A DNA stretch of 64,000 nt. Source: Rhodosorus marinus. Its lineage: Eukaryota > Rhodophyta > Stylonematophyceae > Stylonematales > Stylonemataceae. Location: the NCBI GenBank assembly GCA_029953675.1, contig JAMWBK010000012.1, positions 248,001 through 312,000 of the forward strand. Reading direction: 5' to 3'. The notes beneath the pieces are model-generated. The model ran no database searches and was not told the DNA's origin. It was given only the letters and a program-made list of their open reading frames with translations. Both the position numbers and the translations under genes were made by a program. This document shows, one piece after another, positions 10,027 to 20,157 of the stretch (the first letter of the stretch is position 1; each line of letters begins with the position of its first letter).

Positions 10027-12032
10027 GTATCTCGCTTGTCTCTTGTAAGCTCCTTTTGCGAATGTAGGAAACGCAAAGGGTTATGGTCGGTGCGAAGCCC
10101 AAATCGTTGGCCCTCGACGTACGTCCGCCAATGTAATACCGCTAGGGTTAACGCGTAGAGTTCCCGTTCATAAGTGGAATACTTCTCCTCCGTAGTGGTG
10201 AACCGCTGTGAGAAGTACGCAATTGGATGTTCTCCATCTTCAAAGGTTTGCAATAACACAGCCCCTACTCCCTTGTTACTGGCATCAGTACAAATTGTGA
10301 AGGTTTTTGTAAAATCCGGATTTCGTAGTACTGGCTGCTGCATCAATTTCTCCCGCAGGGTGTCAAATGCTTTCTGCTGCTCCGGTCCCCACAGAAATTC
10401 TACATTCTTCCTCGTGAGGTTGGTCAGGGGTGCTGCTACCAGGCTGAATCGTGGCACATAGTTACGGAGATAGCCCGTAAAACCCAAGAAGGACCTGACA
10501 TCGTGCACATTTTCTGGAACTTGCCAATTTTTAAGGGCGGCTACCTTGCTAGGATCCGGCCGTCGTCTCCCACTCCCAACCAGATGACCCAAATATTTCG
10601 TTTCCGGTACATCGAAGACGCACTTTGACCGCTTTGTATAGAGTTGGTGGTTTCTCAGCTTCGAGAAGACGATGTCTAGATGTCTTTTGTGGTCTTCCTT
10701 ATTCGCCGAGTAGATAATAATGTCGTCAAAGAAGATCATGACGAAAACGTTTAACTCGTTGAAGAAAATACTGTTCAATAGTCGAGTAAACACAGCAGGA
10801 GCATTTGTCAGTCCAAACGGCATCACTAACCACTCGTAAAGACCAAATGGCGTCGTGAACGCTGTTTTTGGAATGTCCTTCTTCTCCACGCGTAGTTGCC
10901 AGTAACCACTCCTCAAATCGATCACACTGAGATATGTGGCTTTGCCGAGAGCATCTAGACAATCGTCTATTCTTGGCGGGCTGGTCTTGTTGAGGATGGT
11001 TGCCTGGTTCAGTTTGCGGTAATCGATGCACAATCGCCGCCCACCATCTTTTTTTTCCACAAAAAGACAGGGTGAAGCAAAAGGCGACGAGCTAGGTCGA
11101 ACGAGGGTTTTGCTCAGCAAATCTTGTAGTTGAGTTTTCAGATCCTTCTGATCTGCAAGACTCATTCGGTATGGTCTTTGGGATGTTGGTTCAGTTCCCG
11201 GTTTCAGATCAATTGTAAAGTTGACGTTTCGCCAAGGGGCCAGGTTCTTAATGTCTTCCACAAAAACGTCAGCGTATTTATCCGTAATAAATTCCTCCAG
11301 ATCTTTCGCCTCTTCCAGTCGTTTTTGTGTAAATTTCGTTATATTTTTGATTTCGGGTTCCTCCGTATAATTTTCAGGTTCTGGGTGGTCAGGTTGTTCA
11401 GGTTCTACTTCAGGGTTTTGTTCAGGTTCTTCTTCACTGTAATTCACCGGGTTTTCAGGGTTGTGTTGAGGCTGAGTGACAAATTCTTCAGCTTCTTCTG
11501 GTTGATTTTCTGGTTCTTCAGGATTTTCTGGTTCTTCGGGATTTTCTGGTTCTTCGGGATTTTCTGGTTCTTCGGGATTTTCTGGTTCTTCGGGATTTTC
11601 TGGTTCTTCGGGATTTTCTGGTTCTTCAGGATTTTCTGGGTTATTTCCTTCGTTGGGGTTCAGTGTCAGCGTCTGGTTTGATAGATCGAGTTGCGCCTTA
11701 TATTTGTGGAGGAAATCACTTCCCAGATACCCTGGGCTTGTGGCGTCTTCTACAACGTAAGGTCGCCAGTTGAAGCTGTGACCGCCCAGTTGTAAGGTTA
11801 CCTTGGCTTCGCCCAAGATACTTATGGATGTGCCTGGCGAGGCCGTGTCCAATTTCCCGTGTTGGGTTGAGATAATTGGAGCAGCATCTGGAATACCTCT
11901 CAAAACAGAATGACTGCTGCCGGTATCAACTAAGAGAGAAATCTCTCGACCGTTGATCCGCCCAACTAGTGTCATATCTGCCGTCAATGGGATCGAGACG
12001 CCTGGATCGGCAACAGTGTCGGCGTGTGTCAC
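10023..12032 (-). CDS. Protease, RT and RNase H part of gypsy Pol
   Basis: 669 codons. The aspartic protease motif LLVDTGSS is at about residues 34-41. A Glu/Pro-rich repeat spacer covers about residues 130-225. Then come reverse transcriptase (CIDYRKLN, LSVIDLRSGYWQL, MPFGLTNAPA, active site FFDD) and RNase H (TDASNKGVGAVL, YERELYAL, TDHNPL). It starts at GTG at 12032, not a plausible initiator; the frame is entered from gag by a -1 shift at 12044-12050. It ends within the RNase H tail through an indel and continues in another frame at 10026. Confidence 0.92.
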   Translation of the reverse strand: MTHADTVADPGVSIPLTADMTLVGRINGREISLLVDTGSSHSVLRGIPDAAPIISTQHGKLDTASPGTSISILGEAKVTLQLGGHSFNWRPYVVEDATSPGYLGSDFLHKYKAQLDLSNQTLTLNPNEGNNPENPEEPENPEEPENPEEPENPEEPENPEEPENPEEPENPEEPENQPEEAEEFVTQPQHNPENPVNYSEEEPEQNPEVEPEQPDHPEPENYTEEPEIKNITKFTQKRLEEAKDLEEFITDKYADVFVEDIKNLAPWRNVNFTIDLKPGTEPTSQRPYRMSLADQKDLKTQLQDLLSKTLVRPSSSPFASPCLFVEKKDGGRRLCIDYRKLNQATILNKTSPPRIDDCLDALGKATYLSVIDLRSGYWQLRVEKKDIPKTAFTTPFGLYEWLVMPFGLTNAPAVFTRLLNSIFFNELNVFVMIFFDDIIIYSANKEDHKRHLDIVFSKLRNHQLYTKRSKCVFDVPETKYLGHLVGSGRRRPDPSKVAALKNWQVPENVHDVRSFLGFTGYLRNYVPRFSLVAAPLTNLTRKNVEFLWGPEQQKAFDTLREKLMQQPVLRNPDFTKTFTICTDASNKGVGAVLLQTFEDGEHPIAYFSQRFTTTEEKYSTYERELYALTLAVLHWRTYVEGQRFGLRTDHNPLRFLHSQKELTRDKRDT
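11500..11645 (-). repeat. 18-bp repeats coding NPEEPE in Pol
   Basis: Seven or so near-identical 18-bp units (GGATTTTCTGGTTCTTCG type on the plus strand) encode a Pro/Glu spacer between protease and RT. The plus-strand ORF of Phe/Trp repeats over this region is its antisense shadow. Confidence 0.9.
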
Positions 12033-12050
12033 TGCCGCCCTCCGTTTAAC
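11998..12050 (-). promoter_or_regulatory. Gag-Pol -1 frameshift signal
   Basis: In gag frame the codons CAG TTA AAC contain the slippery heptamer G-TTA-AAC (12050-12044), identical to the arterivirus GUUAAAC site. Four bases later a 10-bp stem forms (12039-12030 with 12018-12009, two G-U pairs) around the gag stop codon. Loop ACGCC can pair with GGCGT at 12002-11998 to make a pseudoknot. A -1 slip enters an open frame leading straight into the protease. Confidence 0.8.
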
Positions 12051-12817
12051 TGCTGGGTTGTAGGAGGTGTAGACTTCGAGATTGTCGGATCTCTATTAGG
12101 GTTCTCCCAACAGACACGCTGGGTGTGTCCCTTCTTGCCGCAGTAATTACAGACGATATTCGTGTAATCACGTCGCTGCAGCGCTTGGGTGCCGGGTTGT
12201 GTTCCAGGTTGGTAGCTCCGTCCAGATCGGGTACCGCGGCTTACAGCGGTCTGGGGCGTTGCCGTTTTTTGGGGAAATTTCTCTTCCCGTCTGGAAGGTT
12301 GGCTGGCTGCCTCAGCTCCCTCAATTTTTAGGGCAAGTGCCTGTGCCGCCTCAAAATCCTGCACGTCCTGTATGTAGATGTATTTCTTGACCTCGGGTTT
12401 AAGGCCTTCGACGAAGCGGTCGAATTTCTCTGAATCAGAGATTTCTCCAACCTGGATCGGACATTTGTTGAAATATGCGGAATATGCTGCTACACTCGTT
12501 TTCTGCTCTGCCCGTGCGAGTTGCTGTTTCGCGCGGATCTTAGCGTCCGCTGGGTAGAATTGCGACTTTAAAGCATCCTCAAATCCAGCGTAGCGCGTAG
12601 GTTTTTGCGATTCAGGTATCAGGGACCACCAATACGAAGCGTCGCCAGTGAGATAGCCCTCTGCGAGGGTAATCTTGTAGTCGTCGTCGTCGTCAGGCAG
12701 ACGAGCCAACTTAAAATACGTGCGTAGGCTATTCAAGAAGGTACTGATAGTCAAAGCATCGCGCCGCCCGTCATAGGGTTTCGGTTGCGGAGCCTGGATC
12801 TTGATTAGCGACGACAT
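12029..12817 (-). CDS. Gypsy Gag
   Basis: 262 residues from ATG at 12817. It has the retrotransposon gag core (YLTGDASYWWS, FEDALKSQFYP, KFDRFVEGLKPEV) and one zinc knuckle CNYCGKKGHTQRVC (C-x2-C-x4-H-x4-C) near residue 220, the nucleocapsid-type RNA-binding motif. The stop is at 12029-12031, just after the slippery site. Confidence 0.93.
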   Translation of the reverse strand: MSSLIKIQAPQPKPYDGRRDALTISTFLNSLRTYFKLARLPDDDDDYKITLAEGYLTGDASYWWSLIPESQKPTRYAGFEDALKSQFYPADAKIRAKQQLARAEQKTSVAAYSAYFNKCPIQVGEISDSEKFDRFVEGLKPEVKKYIYIQDVQDFEAAQALALKIEGAEAASQPSRREEKFPQKTATPQTAVSRGTRSGRSYQPGTQPGTQALQRRDYTNIVCNYCGKKGHTQRVCWENPNRDPTISKSTPPTTQQLNGGRQ

Positions 12818-12929
12818 TCTGGGTTTATCTCGAATGCAGGTTCAGGTATCAAAGTTTCAGGATCAGCTTTTTCTGGTTTTCTGGTTTCTCAAAAGGTCTC
12901 TGGTTGCGGGCTCATATTCGTCAGGGTTT

Positions 12930-12983
12930 CTGGTTATATAGGATTCCTCTGGTTCAACTGGTTATATAGGATTCCTCTGGTTC
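12930..12983. repeat. 28-bp tandem pair in the gypsy leader
   Basis: Two copies of a unit containing GGTTATATAGGATTCCTCTG lie between the 5' LTR and gag. The rest of the leader (12818-13043) is rich in CTGGTTT. Confidence 0.7.
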
Positions 12984-13043
12984 TTTTCTGGTTCTAGTAG
13001 TACTGGGCTCACTTTTCAGGTTCGCATAATGGTTCCTCAATCG

Positions 13044-13061
13044 CAACTTGCGATGAGACCA
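13044..13061 (-). promoter_or_regulatory. Primer binding site
   Basis: Two bases after the 5' LTR the minus strand reads TGGTCTCATCGCAAG, beginning with TGG as expected for pairing with a tRNA 3' CCA end. It does not look like the usual initiator-Met site; which tRNA it matches cannot be told from this window. Confidence 0.7.
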
Positions 13062-13063
13062 GA

Positions 13064-13368
13064 TTTCACGTCTCCAACAGCCAACTGGGTATTACTCAAA
13101 TTATTGAATATTTCGAGTTTTATTCCCCCCTAATTACTCCCAAATTAGGTAATATATCCCAATTCTATCTTGTTCTTCTCTATATCTCCTTCTCTTCTCT
13201 CCAGCTAACCTGGGAAATATCGAGTTTGCCCATCGTACTTATACTCTTGCTCCATCGGGATGTGCAATAACTATTAAGCTCAAAAGGGTGTTGCACCTCC
13301 AGAGATTTTGGCACAGCCCGAGCATAATTTTGCATAGCCGGACATTGCTGGAAGGTGGAGACGTCACA
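13064..13368 (-). repeat. 5' LTR of the gypsy element
   Basis: Same sequence as 8134-8438 apart from one base. As the upstream LTR it supplies the promoter for genomic RNA. Confidence 0.95.
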
Positions 13369-13373
13369 CTCTG

Positions 13374-14612
13374 AACGAAATTACGCAGCAGGAATACGAT
13401 ATAGTTTACTGTATATTACAGTAACGCTCCCAATTCGTTAATCAATTGTTTGTTAGTTAAAGTGCATTTATTCCAGATAAACCAATGAATATCGTCAACG
13501 TGTATCAAGAAAAAAAGGAGTATTTTAGGAGCTCGTTTTAGCGTTTATTCCATCTTTGTATCAAATAAACGAGCGTCATAAATATATTTTTTAAGAAGGT
13601 TAATTTCATCAACCAATTAAACGGCCGATAACGCCCATAACTGCGCTTCCCTCGTTTTCTTTGAATAATATATTTCAAGACTTTATTTACTAGCAGTGGC
13701 GATATTTCATCTTCAAAATTCACAGTGCGGGCAAGCCCAGCTGGGCTATCCATTCTATCATTTAAACTATATTTGTATACAATGTAAGTTCTACACACCT
13801 TTAAAATATTCAAAAACAAAAGATTTAAACCATGTGTCGATTGGATAGTTTGATGGGGCGCGGTGAGGGGGGGGGATTGCGTTCCGTTAATCTCACGGGG
13901 CGCTCCAGGAGCTCAGGAAGTGAAGTTACTGCACGACTTTGGACATCGGGGATGACGAGGGAGCGCCTTTAGGCGTAACTTTGTTCTGTGTCTGCGACTT
14001 CTTGTGATTGTTATCTATTGGAATTAGGCACTGGGTGTCAGCATGCTTGTGTCTCATCGTGCTCGCGATTTCCGATGTAAATCCTGCCATTTCCGATGTG
14101 GTGAGGTTCTATTAGCCTCAGTTGCTAGACGCGGGGCCGTGTAGGGATCGTGTGAAACTAAAAAAAAATTTCCGCTTTTGGGACGCACAAATGAGTCCAA
14201 CAGTAGCCCATGTTGAGTAAGCGTTAGTTCCGAGTGCCAGAACCAGCTGATCCTGACATGCTGACGTGCTTATCGAACAAGGCCAAGGGATTGCGCTAAG
14301 CTGGATGAGCACGGTGTTTTTCGATATTCTAGGCGTTACCTCCTGCACCTCAGGCGGAAACTTTTTCTCGGCGCCGTATGCGCATTTTAGCCCCTTCCGC
14401 TGTCTGGCGGTCAGTGAATCGCTTTTGCCGGTATCACCATGGAGTTGGTGGCGTCTACACACCACTGTGCCCCATTGAGCTGCCGTAGCTTAGGAAATTC
14501 AACTCTCAGATACACGGGCTAAAGCCCCTGCAGTCAACGTTTTCCGATGATAGTCTGAACTTTCCTCTGTTACCGGGCCTTTACGGTTCAGATTCTCGAC
14601 ATCCGAAAGACT
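13374..14612. other. No gene recognised
   Basis: AT-rich to about 13850, then a G run (13864-13874) and mixed sequence. ORFs at 14118-14478 on both strands show no motif I recognise. Confidence 0.5.
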
Positions 14613-14618
14613 ATATAA
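14613..14618 (+). promoter_or_regulatory. TATA box of the EGF protein gene
   Basis: TATATAA within CTATATAATG, about 120 bases before the ATG at 14734. Confidence 0.6.
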
Positions 14619-14733
14619 TGTATGTCGCCTTCGTTCACGAGACCACAATCGCTTTGGAAAACAGCAACCTGCAGAAACAAGAAATAAGGACGCAAAGAAG
14701 CGAGACAACGAACAGATTTGGCGATTCGAGACG

Positions 14734-15390
14734 ATGAAAACAATGAATGTGGTGATTTTCCTGGGCCTTTTGGGCCTGTTGACCTGCTCCGGTGCAATTA
14801 AACTTCCCAAAGGCGGCTTTGAACCGGAGCCTATGCCCCCAATTCCAACCCCAAAGCCGACCCCAGCATGTAATCCGAGGCCATGCCGCAACGCCGGAGT
14901 GTGCGTCAACTTGGCCAACAATAAATACAAATGTAACTGCAAACGCGGATACTACGGAACGAACTGCGAGATGGCATACGGATACCTCACCATCATGGCG
15001 GCTAAGCAAGTAGGCAACCTCCCTGACCTGGACGGATATGAGAACCAGCCGCTCGGAAGTGACTTGTCCGGTGATTATTCGGATCTCCAGGTGAAAATCG
15101 TGGCAAAGCAGTACCACGGCTACAAGAAGGAGTTCAAGACGCCAGTTTTGTACAACTTCCTCAAGGGTGATATCAACCGTTCGTACTACTACGGGGGAGG
15201 CTACTGGGATTCGTTCGAAGTCACACTTTATGACTATGATGGTCTATACAAGGCGCCGCAGAAAATAGCAAGTTCGTCGTTCAGCCTCACTGCGCAAGGA
15301 CCGAATGACGCCAGCTACTGGCGCGCCTTCTACGTGTTCTCTGGTCCTGGAAAGTATATGCAGATCTTGTATAAATTCCGTTGGATCTAA
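14734..15390 (+). CDS. Secreted EGF plus C2-like protein
   Basis: 218 residues. A signal peptide (MKTMNVVIFLGLLGLLTCSGA) is followed by a Pro-rich linker (about 30-44). One EGF-like domain has cysteines at residues 46, 51, 57, 67, 69 and 78 (spacing 4, 5, 9, 1, 8). The C-terminal 135 residues contain LTIMAAKQV near residue 85 and WDSFEVTLYDYDG near residue 165, resembling a C2-like beta-sandwich; that assignment is tentative. Single exon, with a TATA box upstream and AATAAA downstream. EGF domains usually mediate extracellular protein contacts, so a wall or matrix role is inferred. Confidence 0.9.
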   Translation: MKTMNVVIFLGLLGLLTCSGAIKLPKGGFEPEPMPPIPTPKPTPACNPRPCRNAGVCVNLANNKYKCNCKRGYYGTNCEMAYGYLTIMAAKQVGNLPDLDGYENQPLGSDLSGDYSDLQVKIVAKQYHGYKKEFKTPVLYNFLKGDINRSYYYGGGYWDSFEVTLYDYDGLYKAPQKIASSSFSLTAQGPNDASYWRAFYVFSGPGKYMQILYKFRWI

Positions 15391-15521
15391 TTCGAGGAAG
15401 ATCCTTGCGCAGCACATAAACTTCGCAAACGCGCTGCCACCTGCACAGATTTTGACCAACGCTTGATCCTTAGATAGCTGACACAGCCACGCCTCAACTC
15501 AGCCCTGTTAATCAATCTCTC

Positions 15522-15527
15522 AATAAA
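15522..15527 (+). terminator. Poly(A) signal of the EGF protein gene
   Basis: AATAAA in CTCAATAAAGG, about 132 bases after the stop codon. Confidence 0.65.
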
Positions 15528-15705
15528 GGAACTGTTCGGCGAACGCGGTGGCCATCAATCAGGGAACAGCCTGGGGTAATTTTCGAGGACGTGCCTTGCC
15601 GCTTCGGACTATACAAGAATAGAAAATTGGCAGAGCACCACCACCAGAATGTAAAACCCCTAGGCATAGATTACGCCAGGCACTGTCAGGAAAAACATTT
15701 GCATT

Positions 15706-16020
15706 GATCGATGCCATGCGTAAAGACGATAACGCTTGGGCACTGCTTCCCATAGGAGGTAGTACTACAACCCCCTCTGGGGTCTCCTTAACCTAGCCTT
15801 GTTTTTATTGCGCATCCCCAGTCCTACTCTCGTGCGGGAGGATCTGAATACAGAGTTCTGGCGTGGTACGGCTCGAGTGGCAATCCATGCCATGCGCAAA
15901 GACGATAATGTTCACATTGTTTCCCAAAGAAAGCAGTACTGTACCCCGCTCTGGGTCTCCTTAGCATAGCCTATCTTACTTTCTTGCGCATCCGTAGCGC
16001 TATATTCGGTATTTGGAGTA
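15706..16020. repeat. Direct duplication, part of a dispersed repeat
   Basis: Two copies (about 15706-15800 and 15885-16020) share GATGCCATGCG, AAAGACGATAA, GTCTCCTTA and TTGCGCATCC in order. The end also resembles 59546-59610 just upstream of a gypsy RT remnant, so this may be an LTR or leader fragment. Nothing else is recognised between 15528 and 16210. Confidence 0.55.
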
Positions 16021-16210
16021 AGCGGTTCAAATTGGTTAAGCTGGACAGACCAAATTCTCAGAGAACACAATATCCCCCAGGCAATGAGGGAACTAGGGTA
16101 TATCTTGGACTTCTCCACATCAGTGTTGTGCGCTCTTCTTTTGTCCGCTACACGGTCATTCTCTTATCTGGCTTTTTTGTCCATTCTGTTATCGGATAGC
16201 AGGGTAACAA

Positions 16211-16637
16211 ACCTTGCGTCGATAGCCGCCGTACGTCGTGCGTTGATCTTGCTGTTCCTAATCCTCAGGCTAGTCGTTATTTGCCGACTGCGGGAGAGCA
16301 TCATGGATTTACCACTGCCAGTATGAGACGTCGCAAAGAGTTGAAATATGCGGTGGCTTTGTTTTCCCCAGGCATTCGTGCTTCCCGCTCTAGATCATCG
16401 CCCGGTAGCTCTGGTCATTGAGCCTTTTGGGGTTATGGATTCAATTGGTTCCCGTTGGCTTCGGGAATGTTCCGCGAACGCTCTGACCGTCTATCCTCGT
16501 TGTTAAGCCGTTTAAGTCTCGTGGTGTGGCGTATGAACACTGCTTTGATGTTGGAGTTGCGATATCTTCCCCGCGCCTAGTCGCTTTTTTCCCGTCGGGG
16601 TTTCCTCTTTCAGTCTCCAATAAACAAATTCGTTCCT
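16211..16637 (+). mobile_element. Family A 3' end, degenerate
   Basis: Plus-strand fragment from the endonuclease core to the tail (CCGTCGGGG variant, ending AAACAAATTCGTTCC). Several frameshifts; not translatable as a unit. Confidence 0.8.
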
Positions 16638-16780
16638 TATCACTATTCATCTAGAAAATATTTTAGCAAGTTCTCGTAAATATCTAAGTCAGAAAACCAA
16701 ATATATGTTGAATAGCGAAGTAATTTACGATCCGCAAATGCAAATAACAGTTGATAACAGGCAACACAAGTAGTTAATAT

Positions 16781-16856
16781 TGAATGAATTTGTTTTATCG
16801 GAGACTGAAAGAAAAAACCCCGAGGGGAAAAAAAAAGGCTGCCGCGGCGAAGATCG
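16781..16856 (-). mobile_element. Family A tail-only fragment
   Basis: 76 bases of pure family A tail on the minus strand (GAATGAATTTG, CCCCGAGGGG and the last codons), facing the copy at 16211-16637 across about 140 bases. Confidence 0.75.
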
Positions 16857-16931
16857 GGAGCAATAATAGTTGTGCAAAGAGGGTTGGGTTTTTGGCTGTT
16901 TACTATTTAGAAGTGGGTAAACCCGTGAAAA

Positions 16932-16970
16932 GGGGGGGGGGTTGAAAGGGGGGGCAGGGCAATAACTGGG
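16932..16970 (+). other. Potential G-quadruplex
   Basis: Four G tracts of 10, 7, 3 and 3 bases separated by 6, 2 and 8 bases. Fits the intramolecular quadruplex rule loosely. Confidence 0.45.
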
Positions 16971-18253
16971 CAATATAGGTGGGCAAAAGGCGATTCCAGT
17001 GCTTCCGTCGATCATTTAGTGCGTGGGCAGTGAAATTTTTATGACTATCCTGGGTTTTTGTGGGTAACGTGGAAAATGCACCTGTTTTCAGGGGTAAGGA
17101 TGGGCTTTTGATTTTCAGAATCGCACTTTGAGGGAGCGCCGCGGACGAGCAACAACAGTGAGGGAAGCTTGGGGGATTGGAAAACAGTCCGTTGACAGGA
17201 TGGGGAAGCAGTTCTGCGGAGGTGTGGAAGCATCTGTGGAAGCTTCTACAAAGCCTTAGCACCTACCCCTCCGCTTACCGTCCTATACCTGAGGGTCCCA
17301 GCACTATATCGAACAGGACAAGGGATCCGCATGCGATGAATAGAGAGCTACTTGAGCTCGATCAGCTCCGGGATATCTCTCCTTTTTCGTAGCGGATATC
17401 CTAGGATCTTAAAGAAACTGGAAAAAAGACTGTGAAACTCAGCGCCTGTTGGACAGAATACTGGACACGAGTAGCCCGAGTACGAGTTCTCAAACCTAGC
17501 TTCGCACCTCTGGGTCTTCAACCAGCCGAAACGGTAGGTTTTGTACTGCTATAATCCTCGCGCTTAACGTGGAGCTCTTCGGCTTGGTTTCATTTTTTAA
17601 TCATCGGCGGACAAAAGTCAGTTACATTTGCTTTCCGATTTTCGAAGCGACGCTTGAACCGCCCGACTCTTGAGTTGAACCGGATCTCCTGCTGCCCGCG
17701 GGAGCGTCATCTGCGATCATGCGCCGATCGCACTTCTGACGGTGGTTCTTGAGGCGTTCAACTTTTTTGCTTACCGGTAAGTCGTGGAATGCTTGCAGAT
17801 CAGCTTGCCCTTGACCTCGTCGTACTGCGGGTGTTGCCCCGCTAGCATCCTGAAGTTGCAACGCAGCGCATAGTCTTTTCTCCTCGCCATCTGTACCTTA
17901 GTAGCCCTGATTGACTGTGTGAACGGGGCATGCAGTGTACTCTTTGAACTCGTGCATGCTAGCAGTAGAACATGTCAAACCATAGCCATCCGTCTGCGTT
18001 CCCGTTTGCAAACCATATTTCGACTCGCGTCACTTCAGGTACATTGAATTACGAAAGACAGGTGTAACTTGTTTATTCCATCCGTATGACGAATAAGAGA
18101 CGCATCCGGTTCATTTTCACCATTCATAATCACTTAAAAATATCCAATACTCATCATTGGTAGTTATTAATCTAATTAAAGAATAAATATAGAATATTTT
18201 GTAAAATAATAACTTATACAATTCAATCTTTTCCACTTTATCCAAATACATTG
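16971..18253. other. No confident gene; weak BED-like trace
   Basis: Nothing convincing. A minus-strand ORF at 17622-17861 contains RLKNHRQKC, which resembles the end of a BED zinc finger, but the first Cys pair is not found. ORFs at 16903-17262 show no motif. Confidence 0.3.
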
Positions 18254-18255
18254 AC

Positions 18256-18315
18256 GACGAATCGTTTAATCGGAGGCTGAAAGAAAAAACCCCTAGCGGA
18301 ACAAAAAAGACTAAG
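18256..18315 (-). repeat. Extra copy of the family A tail
   Basis: A second, mutated tail (hairpin CCCCTAGCGG) placed head-to-tail after the tail of the main copy at 18316-18370. Either two insertions at the same point or a tail duplication. Confidence 0.75.
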
Positions 18316-20157
18316 TGGATGAATGGTTTAATCGGAGGCTGAAAAAAAAAACCCCGAGGGGAAAAAAAGACTAAGCGCGGCGAAGTACTCGCGCCTCCAA
18401 CATCAAAGCGGCATTCATGCGCCACAGCAGGAAACTTAAGCGGGTAAACAACGATTGAAGACGGTCAGGGCGTTCGCGGAACAACTCCCGAAGCCAGCGA
18501 GAACCAACAGAGTCCATGAACCCAAAGCACTCAATGATCAGGGGTACCAAGCGATGTGCTAGTGCCGAAGCACGAACACCAGGGGAAGACAAAGCCCCCG
18601 CGTATTTGATCTCTTTGCGGCGTCTCATGCTGGCGGCGGCAGATCCACGGCGCTCCCCCGCAGCCGGGAGATAACGACTAGCTTGAGGGTTAGGAACAGC
18701 AAGATCAACGTATGTGGTACGGCGGCTGTCGTCACAGGTGATCACCAGGTCGGCTACACGGCGTTCATCATTTTGAAAGTCCGCGACGGGTAAAGGTTTC
18801 TCACGTTCGATTTCCAGACCGGCTTGCCGGACTATAGGCCGAAGTTCCCGGTATAACAGGTTCAAGATCCGTGTGTGGCGGCGGGTTCGAGCACCTTTCA
18901 CCGCCGGGCAACTAGCGAGCAGGTGGGCGCCAAAATCTGCGTTGTCTTCAGTCTGAGAGCAGAGAGGGCACGACGAACCCATCTCGTACGGCCAAGGGGG
19001 CTGATGTAAGCCGAGGTATAAGCGCAGTGAAGTACGCACTTCGAAATCCGACAGTGTGAGTGGCGGAAAGGCTGGTACGGTCATGAGCCACTGAGAGCTA
19101 AGAACCCCTCCAAGACTACGTAGGCGGGCGCGAGCGCGAGAAGATGAGACCATCTGCGCGAGGAGTCGGCCATATGCAGCACGGTGCAAGTCCCAAGAAA
19201 GGATATTTTGCAGCGCATCCGTGCGTGCTTGAGCTCGGCTCCCAGCGCGCTGGGAATCATCAGGAGGATCAACTGGAACTTCTTCTTCTGCGGCAACCAC
19301 TGGGTCAATCTCCCCTAGAACAGGTTCAGGCGCAGGACGAATCCCCGGGGCGGAGCCTCGAGAGCGGTCAAATACAGCTCGCCAGTCAGGAAGACGGGGT
19401 TGAACGGTTTCGGGGAGACTAGTACAGGAATTCAGGGCGGTTTGGAGCTCCAGAAACAAGTCTTGGGCGCTTTCCGGTACGCTGGGAAGCAAGACACCCC
19501 GCGAGAGGCTCGCCATCAAATTGCGGAACTTCGAGATACCCAAGCTGCTCAAAGTGGGAAGTGCGGTTCCCCAGGCCCCTACTGCGGCTGCGGGTTGGAC
19601 CACAACACGATTGCAGAGGCCCAGTCCCCCCAATCGCAATGGGAGGCCTACCTGGGCGCGCACAACATCACAGGTGGGTCGCGGCAGAGCGCTCAGCTCT
19701 TCAGCGAGAAAATACCCCAGGTCACGGAAACTTTCAGCATCCGCACGAGTGGCCAACCACCGGCCCCAATGAGTTGGAAGTGAGCGAAGCCAATAGGTTA
19801 ACCGCTGACTGCAACAATACCGAAACAGCAACAACGAGCACTGGAGAAAGCCCGGAGGTAGCCGTCGAAGCTCTGCAACCAGCTGTCTGTGCTTACCGAG
19901 GAGCTGCAGCAACTCGCCTTCAACGAAGGACGGCGACCCGTAGGGGATGCCTAAGTGGACAAAACCATCCGGTCTCCAAATATCCTGGAACGACGCAGGT
20001 ACCTGCTGCTCTTGTGCAGCTACACCTCCCCAGTAGAACGATTTGTGATGATTAACCTCCAGGTCAACCCGCGAAGCCAAGGAGCGGAGACGATCATAAG
20101 CGAGTGCTAGAGTATCAGGGGGCCCCAGGAGGCACACGTCGTCGTGGTATGCAAAGA
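18316..20157 (-). mobile_element. Family A copy, RT thumb to endonuclease
   Basis: Longest family A copy. The frame is open 20150-18371. It is truncated exactly at the RT active site AYHDDV and continues through the RT end (SLPTHWG, LPLRLGGLGL), a long linker, the CCHC-type finger (CPLC...HLLASC) and the restriction-like endonuclease (VADLV...YVDLAV). The domain order is that of R2-like non-LTR elements. The tail follows at 18316-18370. No start codon or upstream RT exists, so it cannot move alone. Near-identity with 1458-2144 and 20282-20545 marks a recently active family. Confidence 0.9.

Larger units (their letters stand above)
8134..13368 (-). mobile_element. Ty3/gypsy chromovirus-like LTR retrotransposon
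   Basis: Structurally complete 5235-bp element. The 305-bp LTRs are at 8134-8438 and 13064-13368, flanked by the 5-bp target duplication CTCTG (8129-8133 and 13369-13373). Gene order on the minus strand is gag, protease, RT, RNase H, integrase with a chromodomain-like end, the Ty3/gypsy order. A primer site follows the 5' LTR and a polypurine tract precedes the 3' LTR. The LTRs differ at one base that I can find (8204 region), so insertion is recent. Pol nevertheless carries a frameshift near 10030 and an amber stop at 9673-9675, so this copy could move only with help or read-through. Confidence 0.95.

Noticed and set aside
11130-11681. 183-aa plus-strand ORF rich in Phe and Trp
   Set aside because: Antisense of the Pro/Glu repeat in gypsy Pol.
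14118-14478. Opposed ORFs of 115 and 70 aa, checked for copia RNase H
   Set aside because: No conserved motif could be aligned in any frame.
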